Origin: Capillimicrobium parvum
GTDB lineage: Bacteria > Actinomycetota > Thermoleophilia > Solirubrobacterales > Solirubrobacteraceae
DNA length: 64,000 nucleotides
Direction of reading: 5' to 3'
Assembly: GCF_021172045.1 (NCBI RefSeq)
Contig: NZ_CP087164.1
Coordinates: 434,001 to 498,000, forward strand
Below, piece by piece: positions 11,221 to 19,022 of the stretch. The notes beneath the pieces were generated by a model. It had not been told where the DNA came from. It saw only the letters and a program-made list of their open reading frames with translations, and made no database searches. The translations under genes were made by a program, and so were the position numbers. Each line of letters starts with the position of its first letter. Positions within the stretch are counted from its first letter, which is position 1.

Positions 11221-12729
11221 TCAGGTCCCGCCGTCTGCCGTCTGGCGGTCGGCGAGCGGGTGGACGACGGCTGTCGTGGCTCGGTACAGATCCGCGTGAA
11301 GCGGCGCCAGCTCGTCGTAGACGGTCCCAACGTCCGGGTCGGGCGCGACGACGCCGATGACGCGCGCCCATGCGGCTTCGCGCTCGACGAGGCCAGCGCC
11401 GATGGCGGCGAGCAGCGCGTCGCCGTAGCTGGCGCCGATCGTCTCCTCGGGGACGAGTTGCTCGACGCCGGCGACGTCGCTGACGATCTGGGCGAGCAGG
11501 CCGCCCTGAAGTCCACCGCCGACGGCGACGATGCGCCGCGCGGGGCCGGCGGCGCGGCCGAGCGTCTCGAGCATCCCCCGTACGCCGAAGGCGATCGCCT
11601 CGTGGGCCGCGCGCATCACGTCGCCGCGGGTGTGCTGAAGCGACAGCCCGGCGATGACGCCTCGGGCGCGCGGGTCGTCGATCGGCGTGCGCTCGCCGGC
11701 GAAGTAGGGCAGGGCGAGGAGGCCTCGGGCGCCTGGCGGGGAGGCCGCGGTCTCGGCGAGGACCGCGTCCCACTCGGGCGCGCCGAGCGTCTCGCGCCAC
11801 CAGGCCAGCAGCGTTCCGGCGGTCGCCATCCCGCCGGCGTACGACGGCCGGCCCGGCTCGACGCCCTGGGTGCACCACAGCGGCGGTGCCGCCGACACCG
11901 CGCCGTCGGCGACCTGGACGACGAACAGCGTCGAGCCGTACATGAGCATCAGGTCGCCGGGGCGGCGCACCCCGACGCTGAGCGCCTCCGACCAGGCGTC
12001 GATCGTGCCGGCGAACACGGGCGTGCCCGGCCGAAGACCGGTCTCGACGCCCGCGTCAGCAGTGACGGCGCCGATCTGCTCGCCCGGCCACACGAGCTGG
12101 GGCAGCGGGCAGCCCGGGAGCGCATCGCCCACCCAGTCCTCCGCCCAGCCGCCCGCCGCGAGGTCGTAGAACGGATCGCATTGGCTCGCCGAGTGATGAT
12201 CGAGAGCGATCTCGCCGCACAGGCGCATGGCGGCGAACGAGCTCGGCATGTGCCAGCTCGCCATGCGCGACCAGACATCCGGCTCGCGGCGGCGCAACCA
12301 GAGCAGCTTCGGTCCGAGTGCCTGCGACGAGAGCGCGGACCCGGAGCGCGCAACGATCTCGTCGCCTCCGAGCGCCGCCTCGAGCTCGGAGATCTCGGCG
12401 CTCGCGCGGGTGTCGATGCCGTACAGGATGCCCGGGCGCAGGGGACGGCCGCGAGCGTCGCACGGCAGCAGGCACGGACCTGTGCCCGAGACGCACACGC
12501 CGCGCACCGCACCGGCGCCGACCGCCTCGACGAGCTCGCGCACGACGTCCCGGCAGCCCTGCCACCAATCCGTCTCGGCGTCCTGCTCGGCGTATCCCGC
12601 GCGCGGCAGGGACAGCCCGTGGGGCCGGGACGCACGGGCCAGGACGCGTCCGCCGGGCGAGACGGCGACGCCCTTCGTGCTCGACGTGCCGATGTCGACC
12701 CCGACGAGCGTCTCGCCCGCACCCGGCAT
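11221..12729 (-). CDS. FGGY-family carbohydrate kinase (xylulokinase/fuculokinase-like)
   Basis: A 502-residue sugar kinase that phosphorylates a ketose or polyol with ATP. The actin-like phosphate 1 loop is VGVDIGTSSTKGVAV at the N-terminus, a substrate-binding segment is near ILYGIDTRAS, and the C-terminal domain has the adenosine motif IVAVGGGLQGGLLAQIVSD. It begins 6 bases after the fucose-type isomerase, on the same strand and downstream of the LacI gene. The order LacI-isomerase-kinase points to aldose to ketose to ketose phosphate. The exact sugar (fuculose, xylulose, ribulose) is not decided by the sequence. Confidence 0.9.
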   Translation of the reverse strand: MPGAGETLVGVDIGTSSTKGVAVSPGGRVLARASRPHGLSLPRAGYAEQDAETDWWQGCRDVVRELVEAVGAGAVRGVCVSGTGPCLLPCDARGRPLRPGILYGIDTRASAEISELEAALGGDEIVARSGSALSSQALGPKLLWLRRREPDVWSRMASWHMPSSFAAMRLCGEIALDHHSASQCDPFYDLAAGGWAEDWVGDALPGCPLPQLVWPGEQIGAVTADAGVETGLRPGTPVFAGTIDAWSEALSVGVRRPGDLMLMYGSTLFVVQVADGAVSAAPPLWCTQGVEPGRPSYAGGMATAGTLLAWWRETLGAPEWDAVLAETAASPPGARGLLALPYFAGERTPIDDPRARGVIAGLSLQHTRGDVMRAAHEAIAFGVRGMLETLGRAAGPARRIVAVGGGLQGGLLAQIVSDVAGVEQLVPEETIGASYGDALLAAIGAGLVEREAAWARVIGVVAPDPDVGTVYDELAPLHADLYRATTAVVHPLADRQTADGGT

Positions 12730-12735
12730 GGCGCG

Positions 12736-14151
12736 TCAGGCTCCGCCGAAGCCGTCGAAGGCGATGCCGAGGAACTGGCAGACGTGGCGCAACGAGGCGA
12801 CGTGGTCGCCGGGGACGGCGTGGATGTGGTTGGAGCCGAACCGGGTCAGGATCTCCTCGGGGCCCGCCTCCATGCGGGCGAACGCGTGGGGCCACACGTA
12901 CGTCGACTGCCGCATCAGGCGCTCGTTGGTGTCGTCGTCGTAGCGCTCGAACGCGCCGCGCATCACCTGCATGCGGTAGTCCCCGTCGAGCCGGGTCAGT
13001 CGCGCGAACGTCATGTCGCCCTCGGCGGCGAGGTAGTGGACCGACGCTCCGCCGGCCGGGAAGTAGAAGTCCTCGGGGTATAGGTGCACGTGCGCCAGGT
13101 TCTGCGCCGGCTCGGCTGATCGTGCCGCGAACCACGTCGCGTGCTGGCCGGAGTTGCACAGGTCCCAGATGCCGCGATCGGCGTGGTAGTGGCGCACGTC
13201 GGCGAACAGCACGGGCGTCCCGGACAGGTTCCGCAGCAACTGCATCGTCAGCGCGGCGTCCATGTCGGCCTCGGTCGAGCAGACGACGGGCGTCTTGGGG
13301 CCGTGCCAGTCGTACGGGTCGTTGAGGAACGCCTCGGCGATGTCCGTCGTGCAGTAGTGGTCGGTCAGCTCCGGCTGGGCCTTGATGCCGCAGAAGTCGA
13401 GGTTGCGCTCGGCGATGAGCTCGCGCATCGCCTCGTAGACCCGGACCTGACGCTCCAGGAGCTCCGGAGTCAGCAGCCGGCCGTCGTAGTGCACGCCGGC
13501 GGCCAGCCGCTCCAGCCATTCACGGCCGTGGCGCGCCAGCGCCGGGTCGATCGTCTCGGCCCGGCGGACGAGCTCGAACTGATCGATCTCCTCGACGTCG
13601 ACGCCGAACTCGCGCATCCACTGGTCCGGGTTCGAGACGGCCGTGTACATCCCCATCGGCCGCCCGCCGATGCGCCCGAACGTCGAGCCGCGCAGACCGG
13701 CCGACGCGGCCCCGGCGCGCGCGATCGTGGCCAGGCCGTCGATCGCCTCGGGCTCGCCGGAGTCGCCCCACGCCCGGGCATGGACGCGGCCGATCTGATC
13801 CAGCGCCCCGCCCGCGGCGAGCATCCCGACCATGCCCGGATACTTCGGGTCCAGGTTGGAGAAGAGGGCGAGCGGGCTGGCGGTCTCGCTCGCGGCGAGC
13901 ATCGTGAAGTGCGGGAACGCCCAGACCGGGATGTTGATCAGCGTGAGATCCGGGCGTGCAGCGGCGATCCGCCTCGCCTCGCGGACCGCCACGTCGTTGC
14001 TGCCCACGATCTCGCTGGCGCGCACGACGCTGAACCCGCGGTCGGTCAGCGCCCCCGCGAGGCGCTGTTCGCTGTCGGCGACGAAGTCGCCGATGTCGGC
14101 CTGCACGGATGGCCGGCCGTCGGACACGGTCAGCAGACCGATCGTGGTCAC
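12736..14151 (-). CDS. L-fucose/L-arabinose isomerase family protein
   Basis: A 471-residue aldose-ketose isomerase of the FucI-type fold, which uses Mn2+ and an ene-diol mechanism. The presumed metal ligands are Glu in CSTEADMDAAL, Asp in LFADVRHYH and His in SNHIHAVPGD. This pattern fits FucI (Glu, Asp, His) better than AraA (two Glu, two His). It is shorter than hexameric FucI (about 590) and near the length of the smaller family members. The GTG start overlaps the LacI stop as GTGA, so repressor and isomerase are translationally coupled. The kinase follows at once. Confidence 0.87.
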   Translation of the reverse strand: MTTIGLLTVSDGRPSVQADIGDFVADSEQRLAGALTDRGFSVVRASEIVGSNDVAVREARRIAAARPDLTLINIPVWAFPHFTMLAASETASPLALFSNLDPKYPGMVGMLAAGGALDQIGRVHARAWGDSGEPEAIDGLATIARAGAASAGLRGSTFGRIGGRPMGMYTAVSNPDQWMREFGVDVEEIDQFELVRRAETIDPALARHGREWLERLAAGVHYDGRLLTPELLERQVRVYEAMRELIAERNLDFCGIKAQPELTDHYCTTDIAEAFLNDPYDWHGPKTPVVCSTEADMDAALTMQLLRNLSGTPVLFADVRHYHADRGIWDLCNSGQHATWFAARSAEPAQNLAHVHLYPEDFYFPAGGASVHYLAAEGDMTFARLTRLDGDYRMQVMRGAFERYDDDTNERLMRQSTYVWPHAFARMEAGPEEILTRFGSNHIHAVPGDHVASLRHVCQFLGIAFDGFGGA

Positions 14152-15218
14152 TCTGCGGTCCCTTCGTCGGATTTCAGGCTCATGCCACACGAGTCGCGCA
14201 CGCGCAGCTCGAGGGGCATGACGACTCGCCGCACCTCGGTGCGCGTGCCGCGGATGCGCTCGAGCAACAGGCTCATCGCCGTCTGCGCCATCTCGCGCAC
14301 CGGCTGGGCGACGGTCGTCAGCGGCGGGTCGACGAGGCTGGCCCAGGGCGGATCGTCCACGCCCACCAGCGCGATGTCCTCGGGGACGCGCAGCCCGGCC
14401 GCCCGCACGGCGCGCAGCGCGCCGAGCGTCATGAGGTTGTTGGCGACCAGCAGCGCGGAGGCGCGCTTGGGCTGACGCAGGAGCTTCACCGTCACCTCGG
14501 AGGCCGTGTCCGCCCGGAACCCGCCGTCCATCGCGAACGGGACGTGCCCGGCGTCGCGCATCGTCCGCAGGTAGCCCTCGAGCCGCTCGGCGCCGGTCTC
14601 GACGTCCCGCCGGCCGCCCAGGTAGGCGATCCGCTCGTGGCCGAGCCAGAGCAGATGCTCGGTGGCTCGGCGCACGCCCTCCACGTTGTCGCCGGTGACG
14701 GCGTCGACGCGGGGGTCGTCGATCGTCCGGTCGAAGCACACGATGGGGATGCCGAGATCGAGCAGCTCGCCGATCCCCGCGCCTTCCCGGTCGGCCGGGG
14801 AGACGATCGCGCCGAGCACGCGCTCGTCGGCCAGCATCTGGAGGTACGCGCGCTGCTTCTCCGCCGTCTCGTCGGTGTTGCACAGCATCACGCGATATCC
14901 GGCGCGGAACGACGCGTCCTCGATGGCGCGGACCGCCTCGCTGAAGTGCGGGTTCTCGATGTCCGAGACCACGACGCCGATCACCTCGGCCTTCTGGCGG
15001 CGCAGGTTCTGCGCGAGGCGGTTCGGGCGGTAGTCCACCTCCGCGACCGCCGCCATCACTCGCTCGCGGTACTCCTCGCGCACGTTCGGCACGCCGTTGA
15101 GGACGCGGGAGACGGTGGCCGGCGAGACACCCGCAAGACGCGCCACGTCGGCGATCCCCACGTTGGCGGAGCGCTCCGCCGGCTTGTCGGCAGAGGAATC
15201 AGGAAATCGTTTCGCCAT
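14148..15218 (-). CDS. LacI family transcriptional repressor
   Basis: A 356-residue sugar-responsive repressor. The N-terminal helix-turn-helix and hinge are textbook: GIADVARLAGVSPATVSRVL and the hinge YRPNRLAQNLRR, followed by the periplasmic-binding-protein-like domain (VIGVVVSDIENPHF, ALVGVDDPPWASLVDPPLTT). It is coupled to the isomerase and kinase genes and divergent from the hydrolase/ABC transporter unit, so it most likely controls both arms in response to an imported sugar or its phosphate. The ATG lies about 10 bases downstream of a -10 element, with no ribosome binding site. Confidence 0.94.
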   Translation of the reverse strand: MAKRFPDSSADKPAERSANVGIADVARLAGVSPATVSRVLNGVPNVREEYRERVMAAVAEVDYRPNRLAQNLRRQKAEVIGVVVSDIENPHFSEAVRAIEDASFRAGYRVMLCNTDETAEKQRAYLQMLADERVLGAIVSPADREGAGIGELLDLGIPIVCFDRTIDDPRVDAVTGDNVEGVRRATEHLLWLGHERIAYLGGRRDVETGAERLEGYLRTMRDAGHVPFAMDGGFRADTASEVTVKLLRQPKRASALLVANNLMTLGALRAVRAAGLRVPEDIALVGVDDPPWASLVDPPLTTVAQPVREMAQTAMSLLLERIRGTRTEVRRVVMPLELRVRDSCGMSLKSDEGTAE

Positions 15219-15227
15219 CGCGTTGTT

Positions 15228-15256
15228 TCTTACCCGACACGGGCGCCATCCGTCAA
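15228..15256 (-). promoter_or_regulatory. Promoter of lacI-isomerase-kinase unit
   Basis: On the minus strand TTGACG (15256-15251), a 17-base spacer and GTAAGA (15233-15228) make a good sigma-A type promoter. The -10 ends 9 bases before ATG 15218, so the mRNA would be leaderless or nearly so. Confidence 0.55.
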
Positions 15257-15272
15257 GACAAGACGACAGATA

Positions 15273-15289
15273 TCCCGTGTTTATCGGGA
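15273..15289. promoter_or_regulatory. Inverted repeat, possible LacI operator
   Basis: TCCCG (15273-15277) and CGGGA (15285-15289) flank a 7-base spacer in the middle of the divergent promoter region. A second palindrome, GCTCGAGC (15333-15340), lies between the -35 and -10 of the rightward promoter. Either could be the LacI site; the 8-bp palindrome is better placed for repression of the transporter arm. Confidence 0.35.
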
Positions 15290-15323
15290 GAACAGCGGCG
15301 TTCGACGGCAGACCATGCGAGGC

Positions 15324-15352
15324 TTGACACGGGCTCGAGCAATCGGTTACAA
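15324..15352 (+). promoter_or_regulatory. Strong promoter of hydrolase-ABC transporter unit
   Basis: A perfect -35 TTGACA (15324-15329), a 17-base spacer and TTACAA (15347-15352) point rightward. The -10 ends 9 bases before ATG 15362, again predicting a leaderless transcript. The perfect palindrome GCTCGAGC sits in the spacer. Confidence 0.7.
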
Positions 15353-15361
15353 GAGAAAGAG

Positions 15362-17143
15362 ATGAGAGACCGATTTCTCAGCGACGGGTCGGCCTCGGCG
15401 TCAGGAGAGGGCGGACGCACCGCGGTGGTGCATCGCGATGTCGCGGTCCCCATGCGCGACGGGACCGTCCTGAGCGCCGACGTGTGGCGGCCCGCCGGCG
15501 GCGAGGACTGCCCCGTGCTGCTCCAGCGCCTGCCGTACGACCGGACGGACCCGTCGGTCGCGGTCGCCCAGGCGGGGCTGGACCCGCTGCGCGCGGTCGA
15601 CGCCGGGTACGCGGTCGTCATCCAGGACTGCCGGGGTCGCTTCGGGTCCGAGGGGCGCTTCGAGCCGTTCTCCAACGAGGCGCGCGACGGGGCCGACACG
15701 GTGGCGTGGTGTGCCGCGCTGCCGTTCTCCTCCGGGGCGGTCGGGATGTACGGCCAGTCGTACTTCGGCGCCACCCAGCTGCTGGCCGCCACCGAGCGCC
15801 CGCCGGCCCTGCGCGCGATCGCCCCGGCGCTGACCGGCTCGGAGTACTTCGAGGGCTGGACGTACCGCGGCGGCGTCCTCGAGCTCGGCTTCGTCCTCTT
15901 CTGGACGCTCTTCTCCCTCGCCGGAGCCGAGATCGAGCGTCTGCCGAACGGGACGCAGGCCTCGCTGCGGGAGGCGCTCGACCGCCGGCTCGCGGATCCC
16001 TGGTCGACCTTCGCAGCGCTGCCGGTCGACCGGCTGGACGACCTCGCACCGGTCGTCCCGTTCGTCGCGGAGTGGCTGAGCCATGCCGATCGCGACGAGT
16101 TCTGGCGGGCCATCGCCCCCAACGAGCGCTACGGGGCCATCGCCACCCCGGCGCTGCACATCGGCGGTTGGTTCGACCCGTTCCTGTCCGGGACGCTCGA
16201 GAACTTCGCAAGGCTGCGCCGGGAGGCCGGCGACGCCCGCGCCCGCGACAACCAGCGGCTCGTCATCGGTCCGTGGTCGCACGCGTGCCTGGGCGACACG
16301 ATCGGTGACAGGTACTTCGGCCCCACGGCGTCGCAGGCCGCGACCGACTGGACCGCGCTGCATCTGTCCTGGTTCGACCGGCATCTGCGCGGCGTCGGCC
16401 CCGCCGATGCCGGGCCCGTCGTCCGGTTCTTCCTCATGGGCGCCGACCGCTGGGTGGACGCCGGAGCCTGGCCGCCCGAGGGCACGCGCGTCGAGCGCTG
16501 GTTCCTGCACGGCCGCGGCGCAGCCAACTCGCGCCACGGCGACGGCGTGCTCTCACGTGACGCGTGTGATCTCGACGAGCCCGTCGATTCGTTCACGTAC
16601 GACCCCGCCGACCCGGTCCCCACCGCGGGCGGAGCCACCTTCCTGCCCGGCATCTTCGTCGCCGCGCAGGCGGGGCCGCGCGACCAGCGCCACGTCGAGG
16701 ATCGCCGCGACGTGCTGGTCTACACGAGCGAGCCGCTGGCCGGCGACCTCGACGTGGTGGGGGCGGTGCGGGTCACGCTGGCGGCCTCGTCGTCCTCGCA
16801 GGAAACCGATTTTTCCGCCAAGCTCGTGGATGTCCATCCGGACGGTCGCGCGCTGTTGGTCTGCGACGGCATCCGGGCGGTCGTCGCGCCCGACCCGGGC
16901 CAGGCGCTCGAGGTCGACCTGGGCGCCACCGCCATCCGCTTCCTGGCCGGCCACCGCATCCGGCTCGAGGTCTCGAGCTCGAACTTCCCCCGCTTCGCGC
17001 GCCACCCGAACACCACGGTCCCGCGGCTGCAGGCCAGTCCCGCGGAGATGGTGCCCGCCCTCCAGCACGTGCATCACGACGCGGAGCACCCGTCGTTCCT
17101 CAGCCTGCCGGTGTGGCCGTCCGCGGCGGCGGGCGGAGCCTGA
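15362..17143 (+). CDS. CocE/NonD (S15) family alpha/beta hydrolase
   Basis: A 593-residue hydrolase of the X-Pro dipeptidyl-peptidase S15/cocaine esterase family, acting on esters, amides or acylated compounds. The catalytic triad is visible as Ser in GMYGQSYFG, Asp in GGWFDPFLSG and His in GPWSHACLG. The C-terminal part is the jelly-roll domain of the family (VVGAVRVTLAASSSS, LEVSSSNFPRFARHPNT). No signal peptide is seen, so it should be cytoplasmic. As the first gene of a sugar ABC-transporter operon it may remove an acyl group from an imported glycoside or sugar ester; that is inference. A role on peptides cannot be excluded. Confidence 0.9.
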   Translation: MRDRFLSDGSASASGEGGRTAVVHRDVAVPMRDGTVLSADVWRPAGGEDCPVLLQRLPYDRTDPSVAVAQAGLDPLRAVDAGYAVVIQDCRGRFGSEGRFEPFSNEARDGADTVAWCAALPFSSGAVGMYGQSYFGATQLLAATERPPALRAIAPALTGSEYFEGWTYRGGVLELGFVLFWTLFSLAGAEIERLPNGTQASLREALDRRLADPWSTFAALPVDRLDDLAPVVPFVAEWLSHADRDEFWRAIAPNERYGAIATPALHIGGWFDPFLSGTLENFARLRREAGDARARDNQRLVIGPWSHACLGDTIGDRYFGPTASQAATDWTALHLSWFDRHLRGVGPADAGPVVRFFLMGADRWVDAGAWPPEGTRVERWFLHGRGAANSRHGDGVLSRDACDLDEPVDSFTYDPADPVPTAGGATFLPGIFVAAQAGPRDQRHVEDRRDVLVYTSEPLAGDLDVVGAVRVTLAASSSSQETDFSAKLVDVHPDGRALLVCDGIRAVVAPDPGQALEVDLGATAIRFLAGHRIRLEVSSSNFPRFARHPNTTVPRLQASPAEMVPALQHVHHDAEHPSFLSLPVWPSAAAGGA

Positions 17144-17227
17144 CGAGAGGAGACCCACCACACCGAACGCCACCCGTGCAGGACCCCAGCCGAAAGATCA
17201 AGGCACACCCCAACCAAGGAGAACCAC

Positions 17228-17659
17228 ATGGCAGGTCGTGAGTACAGCGAGCAGGAGCAGGCGAACCTCGAGGTCGTCAAGAAGTGGGTCGAGTACTACA
17301 ACACCGACCCCGACCGGATGGTCCAGGAGGTCTACGCGCCCGACCTCGTGGTCAAGACGATGGGCGCCGGCACCTACACCGGCCACGACCACTTCCTCAA
17401 GGTCGAGCGCGACGTGCTGCAGGCCGCTCCCCGGCGCAAGTTCCGCCTGGACCACGTCCACGTCGACGGTGACACGGTGATCGTCGAGGTCGCGCTGCTC
17501 AACCCGGACGCGGGCGACGACTGGGAGCTCTACATGGCCGCGGTGCTGATCGTCGAGGACGGCCAGATCAAGTTCGACCGCAGCTTCCACAACATCGGCT
17601 CGGAGTACCCGCTGTGGCCGGGCCTGGAGGACGCGGACCCCAACAAGCCCGGAGCCTGA
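17228..17659 (+). CDS. SnoaL-like / NTF2-fold protein
   Basis: A 143-residue single-domain protein of the NTF2/SnoaL superfamily (polyketide cyclase-like, ketosteroid isomerase fold). The opening helix VVKKWVEYYNTDPDRMVQEV, the APDLVV strand and the later VIVEVALLNP are typical. Such proteins form a hydrophobic pocket and may be hydrolases, isomerases or binding proteins; no activity can be assigned. It has AAGGAG before the ATG and lies between the hydrolase and the binding protein of the transporter, so it probably handles the same substrate. Confidence 0.82.
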   Translation: MAGREYSEQEQANLEVVKKWVEYYNTDPDRMVQEVYAPDLVVKTMGAGTYTGHDHFLKVERDVLQAAPRRKFRLDHVHVDGDTVIVEVALLNPDAGDDWELYMAAVLIVEDGQIKFDRSFHNIGSEYPLWPGLEDADPNKPGA

Positions 17660-17683
17660 CCCCCGGGCTCCGATGCTCATCTC

Positions 17684-17690
17684 AGGAGGA
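17684..17690 (+). promoter_or_regulatory. Ribosome binding site AGGAGGA of the binding protein
   Basis: AGGAGGA is one of the few strong ribosome binding sites in the window. Its spacing selects ATG 17699 over the in-frame GTG at 17693. Confidence 0.7.
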
Positions 17691-17698
17691 GAGTGCAC

Positions 17699-19018
17699 AT
17701 GAGTCGGTTGCTGTCCGACGAAGAGACGCTGCAGCGCGCCGCGGAGCGCCTGCAGCACCCGTACTCCCGGCGGGTGTTCCTGTCGCTGGCCGCCGCGGCG
17801 GGCGCGGCCGTTGCCCTGCCCGCCTGCGGCGACTCGTCGTCGACGTCGTCGGCGACATCGGCCTCGACCGCGGCGGCCGGGTCGACGGGAACCGCCCCCG
17901 CGGTCGCCAGCAAGACCGGCCTGGTGGTCGACCAGGTCCCGACGCTGGCCAACTCGTTCTACGCGAGCTGGGGCAAGGGGTACGACAGCTCGGCCGCCAA
18001 GCTCGGCCTGGACACCAAGACGTACAACCCCAACTTCCAGGCGTCCAAGGAGCTCTCGCAGGCCCAGGGCCTGAAGGGTGAGGGGGCGGCGATGCTCGTC
18101 GGGATCGCCGGCGACCAGGCGCAGGTCCCGACGATCGCCCGGATCTGCCAGCGATCGGAGATCTACTACAACCCCTGCTTCGAGAACCCGGCCTGGTTCA
18201 CCCCGCAGGACGTCGGCGACTACTACGTGACGTTCCTGACGCCGCGGTCCGAGGACGCGGCCTACCAGACCGCCAAGTACCTGTTCGACCAGGTCGGCGG
18301 CGAGGGGGAGGTCATCCACATCCAGGGGCAGCCCGGGCCGACGGACACGTTCCGCACGCTCGGCGTCAAGCGCGCCGCGAAGGAGTTCCCGGGGATCAAG
18401 CTCGTCGGCAATCAGGCGACGGAGTGGACGCTGGACGGCGGGCGCAAGCTCATGCTCAACATGATCTCGGCGTATCCCGACGCGAAGGGGGTCTTCGCCC
18501 AGAACGACTCCATCGCCCTGGGCGTCCTCAGCGTGCTGCAGGAGCGCAACAACACGAAGATGAAGGTCGTCGGGATGGACGCGATCCCGGAGATCCTGCC
18601 CAAGCTCAAGCAGGGGCCGAACTTCATCGGCACCTTCAACTCGCTCGGCTACTGGATCGCCGGCTACGCGGTCGTCAACGTCTTCGACGCGCTGAACGGC
18701 TGGAAGCCGTCCACGCCGGAGCGGCTGCTCGGCTCCGGCGGCATCCTCATCACCCAGGACAACGTCGCCGAGCTGCAGAAGAGCATCTACGACGCGCCGG
18801 AGCCGTTCGACTGGTCGCTGATGAGCCGGACGATGCACCCCGACGACTGGGACCCGCAGTTCGACGTCCAGCCGTTCGACCCGAACCTCGTGTGGGCGCC
18901 GTTTCCGAAGGACCGTCCGCTCAACCCGGCGTGGGACGGGTCCGCCGAGGAGATCAAGAAGGCGCAGCAGGTCTACCAGGAGCACTACAAGACGGGTCCG
19001 CTGAAGGGCCAGCAGTAG
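17699..19018 (+). CDS. Sugar ABC transporter substrate-binding lipoprotein, Tat-type signal
   Basis: A 439-residue periplasmic-binding-protein-like I protein (RbsB/XylF type) that captures the substrate for the downstream ATPase and permease. The signal is unusual. About 24 hydrophilic residues precede a twin-arginine (YSRRVFLSLAA) and a lipobox ending LPAC, so it looks exported by Tat and lipid-anchored. A Ser/Thr/Ala linker follows the Cys. The mature protein shows KGVFAQNDSIALGVL and VVGMDAIPEILPKL, the usual ligand-binding strands of the sugar family. The ligand is unknown; the neighbouring isomerase and kinase suggest a pentose, deoxyhexose or a derivative. Confidence 0.9.
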   Translation: MSRLLSDEETLQRAAERLQHPYSRRVFLSLAAAAGAAVALPACGDSSSTSSATSASTAAAGSTGTAPAVASKTGLVVDQVPTLANSFYASWGKGYDSSAAKLGLDTKTYNPNFQASKELSQAQGLKGEGAAMLVGIAGDQAQVPTIARICQRSEIYYNPCFENPAWFTPQDVGDYYVTFLTPRSEDAAYQTAKYLFDQVGGEGEVIHIQGQPGPTDTFRTLGVKRAAKEFPGIKLVGNQATEWTLDGGRKLMLNMISAYPDAKGVFAQNDSIALGVLSVLQERNNTKMKVVGMDAIPEILPKLKQGPNFIGTFNSLGYWIAGYAVVNVFDALNGWKPSTPERLLGSGGILITQDNVAELQKSIYDAPEPFDWSLMSRTMHPDDWDPQFDVQPFDPNLVWAPFPKDRPLNPAWDGSAEEIKKAQQVYQEHYKTGPLKGQQ

Positions 19019-19022
19019 CGCC

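Noticed and set aside
12736-14883. A 715-residue reading of the isomerase frame into the LacI gene
   Set aside because: The extra N-terminal part is Arg-rich shadow sequence inside lacI; GTG 14151 overlaps the LacI stop and gives the normal family length.
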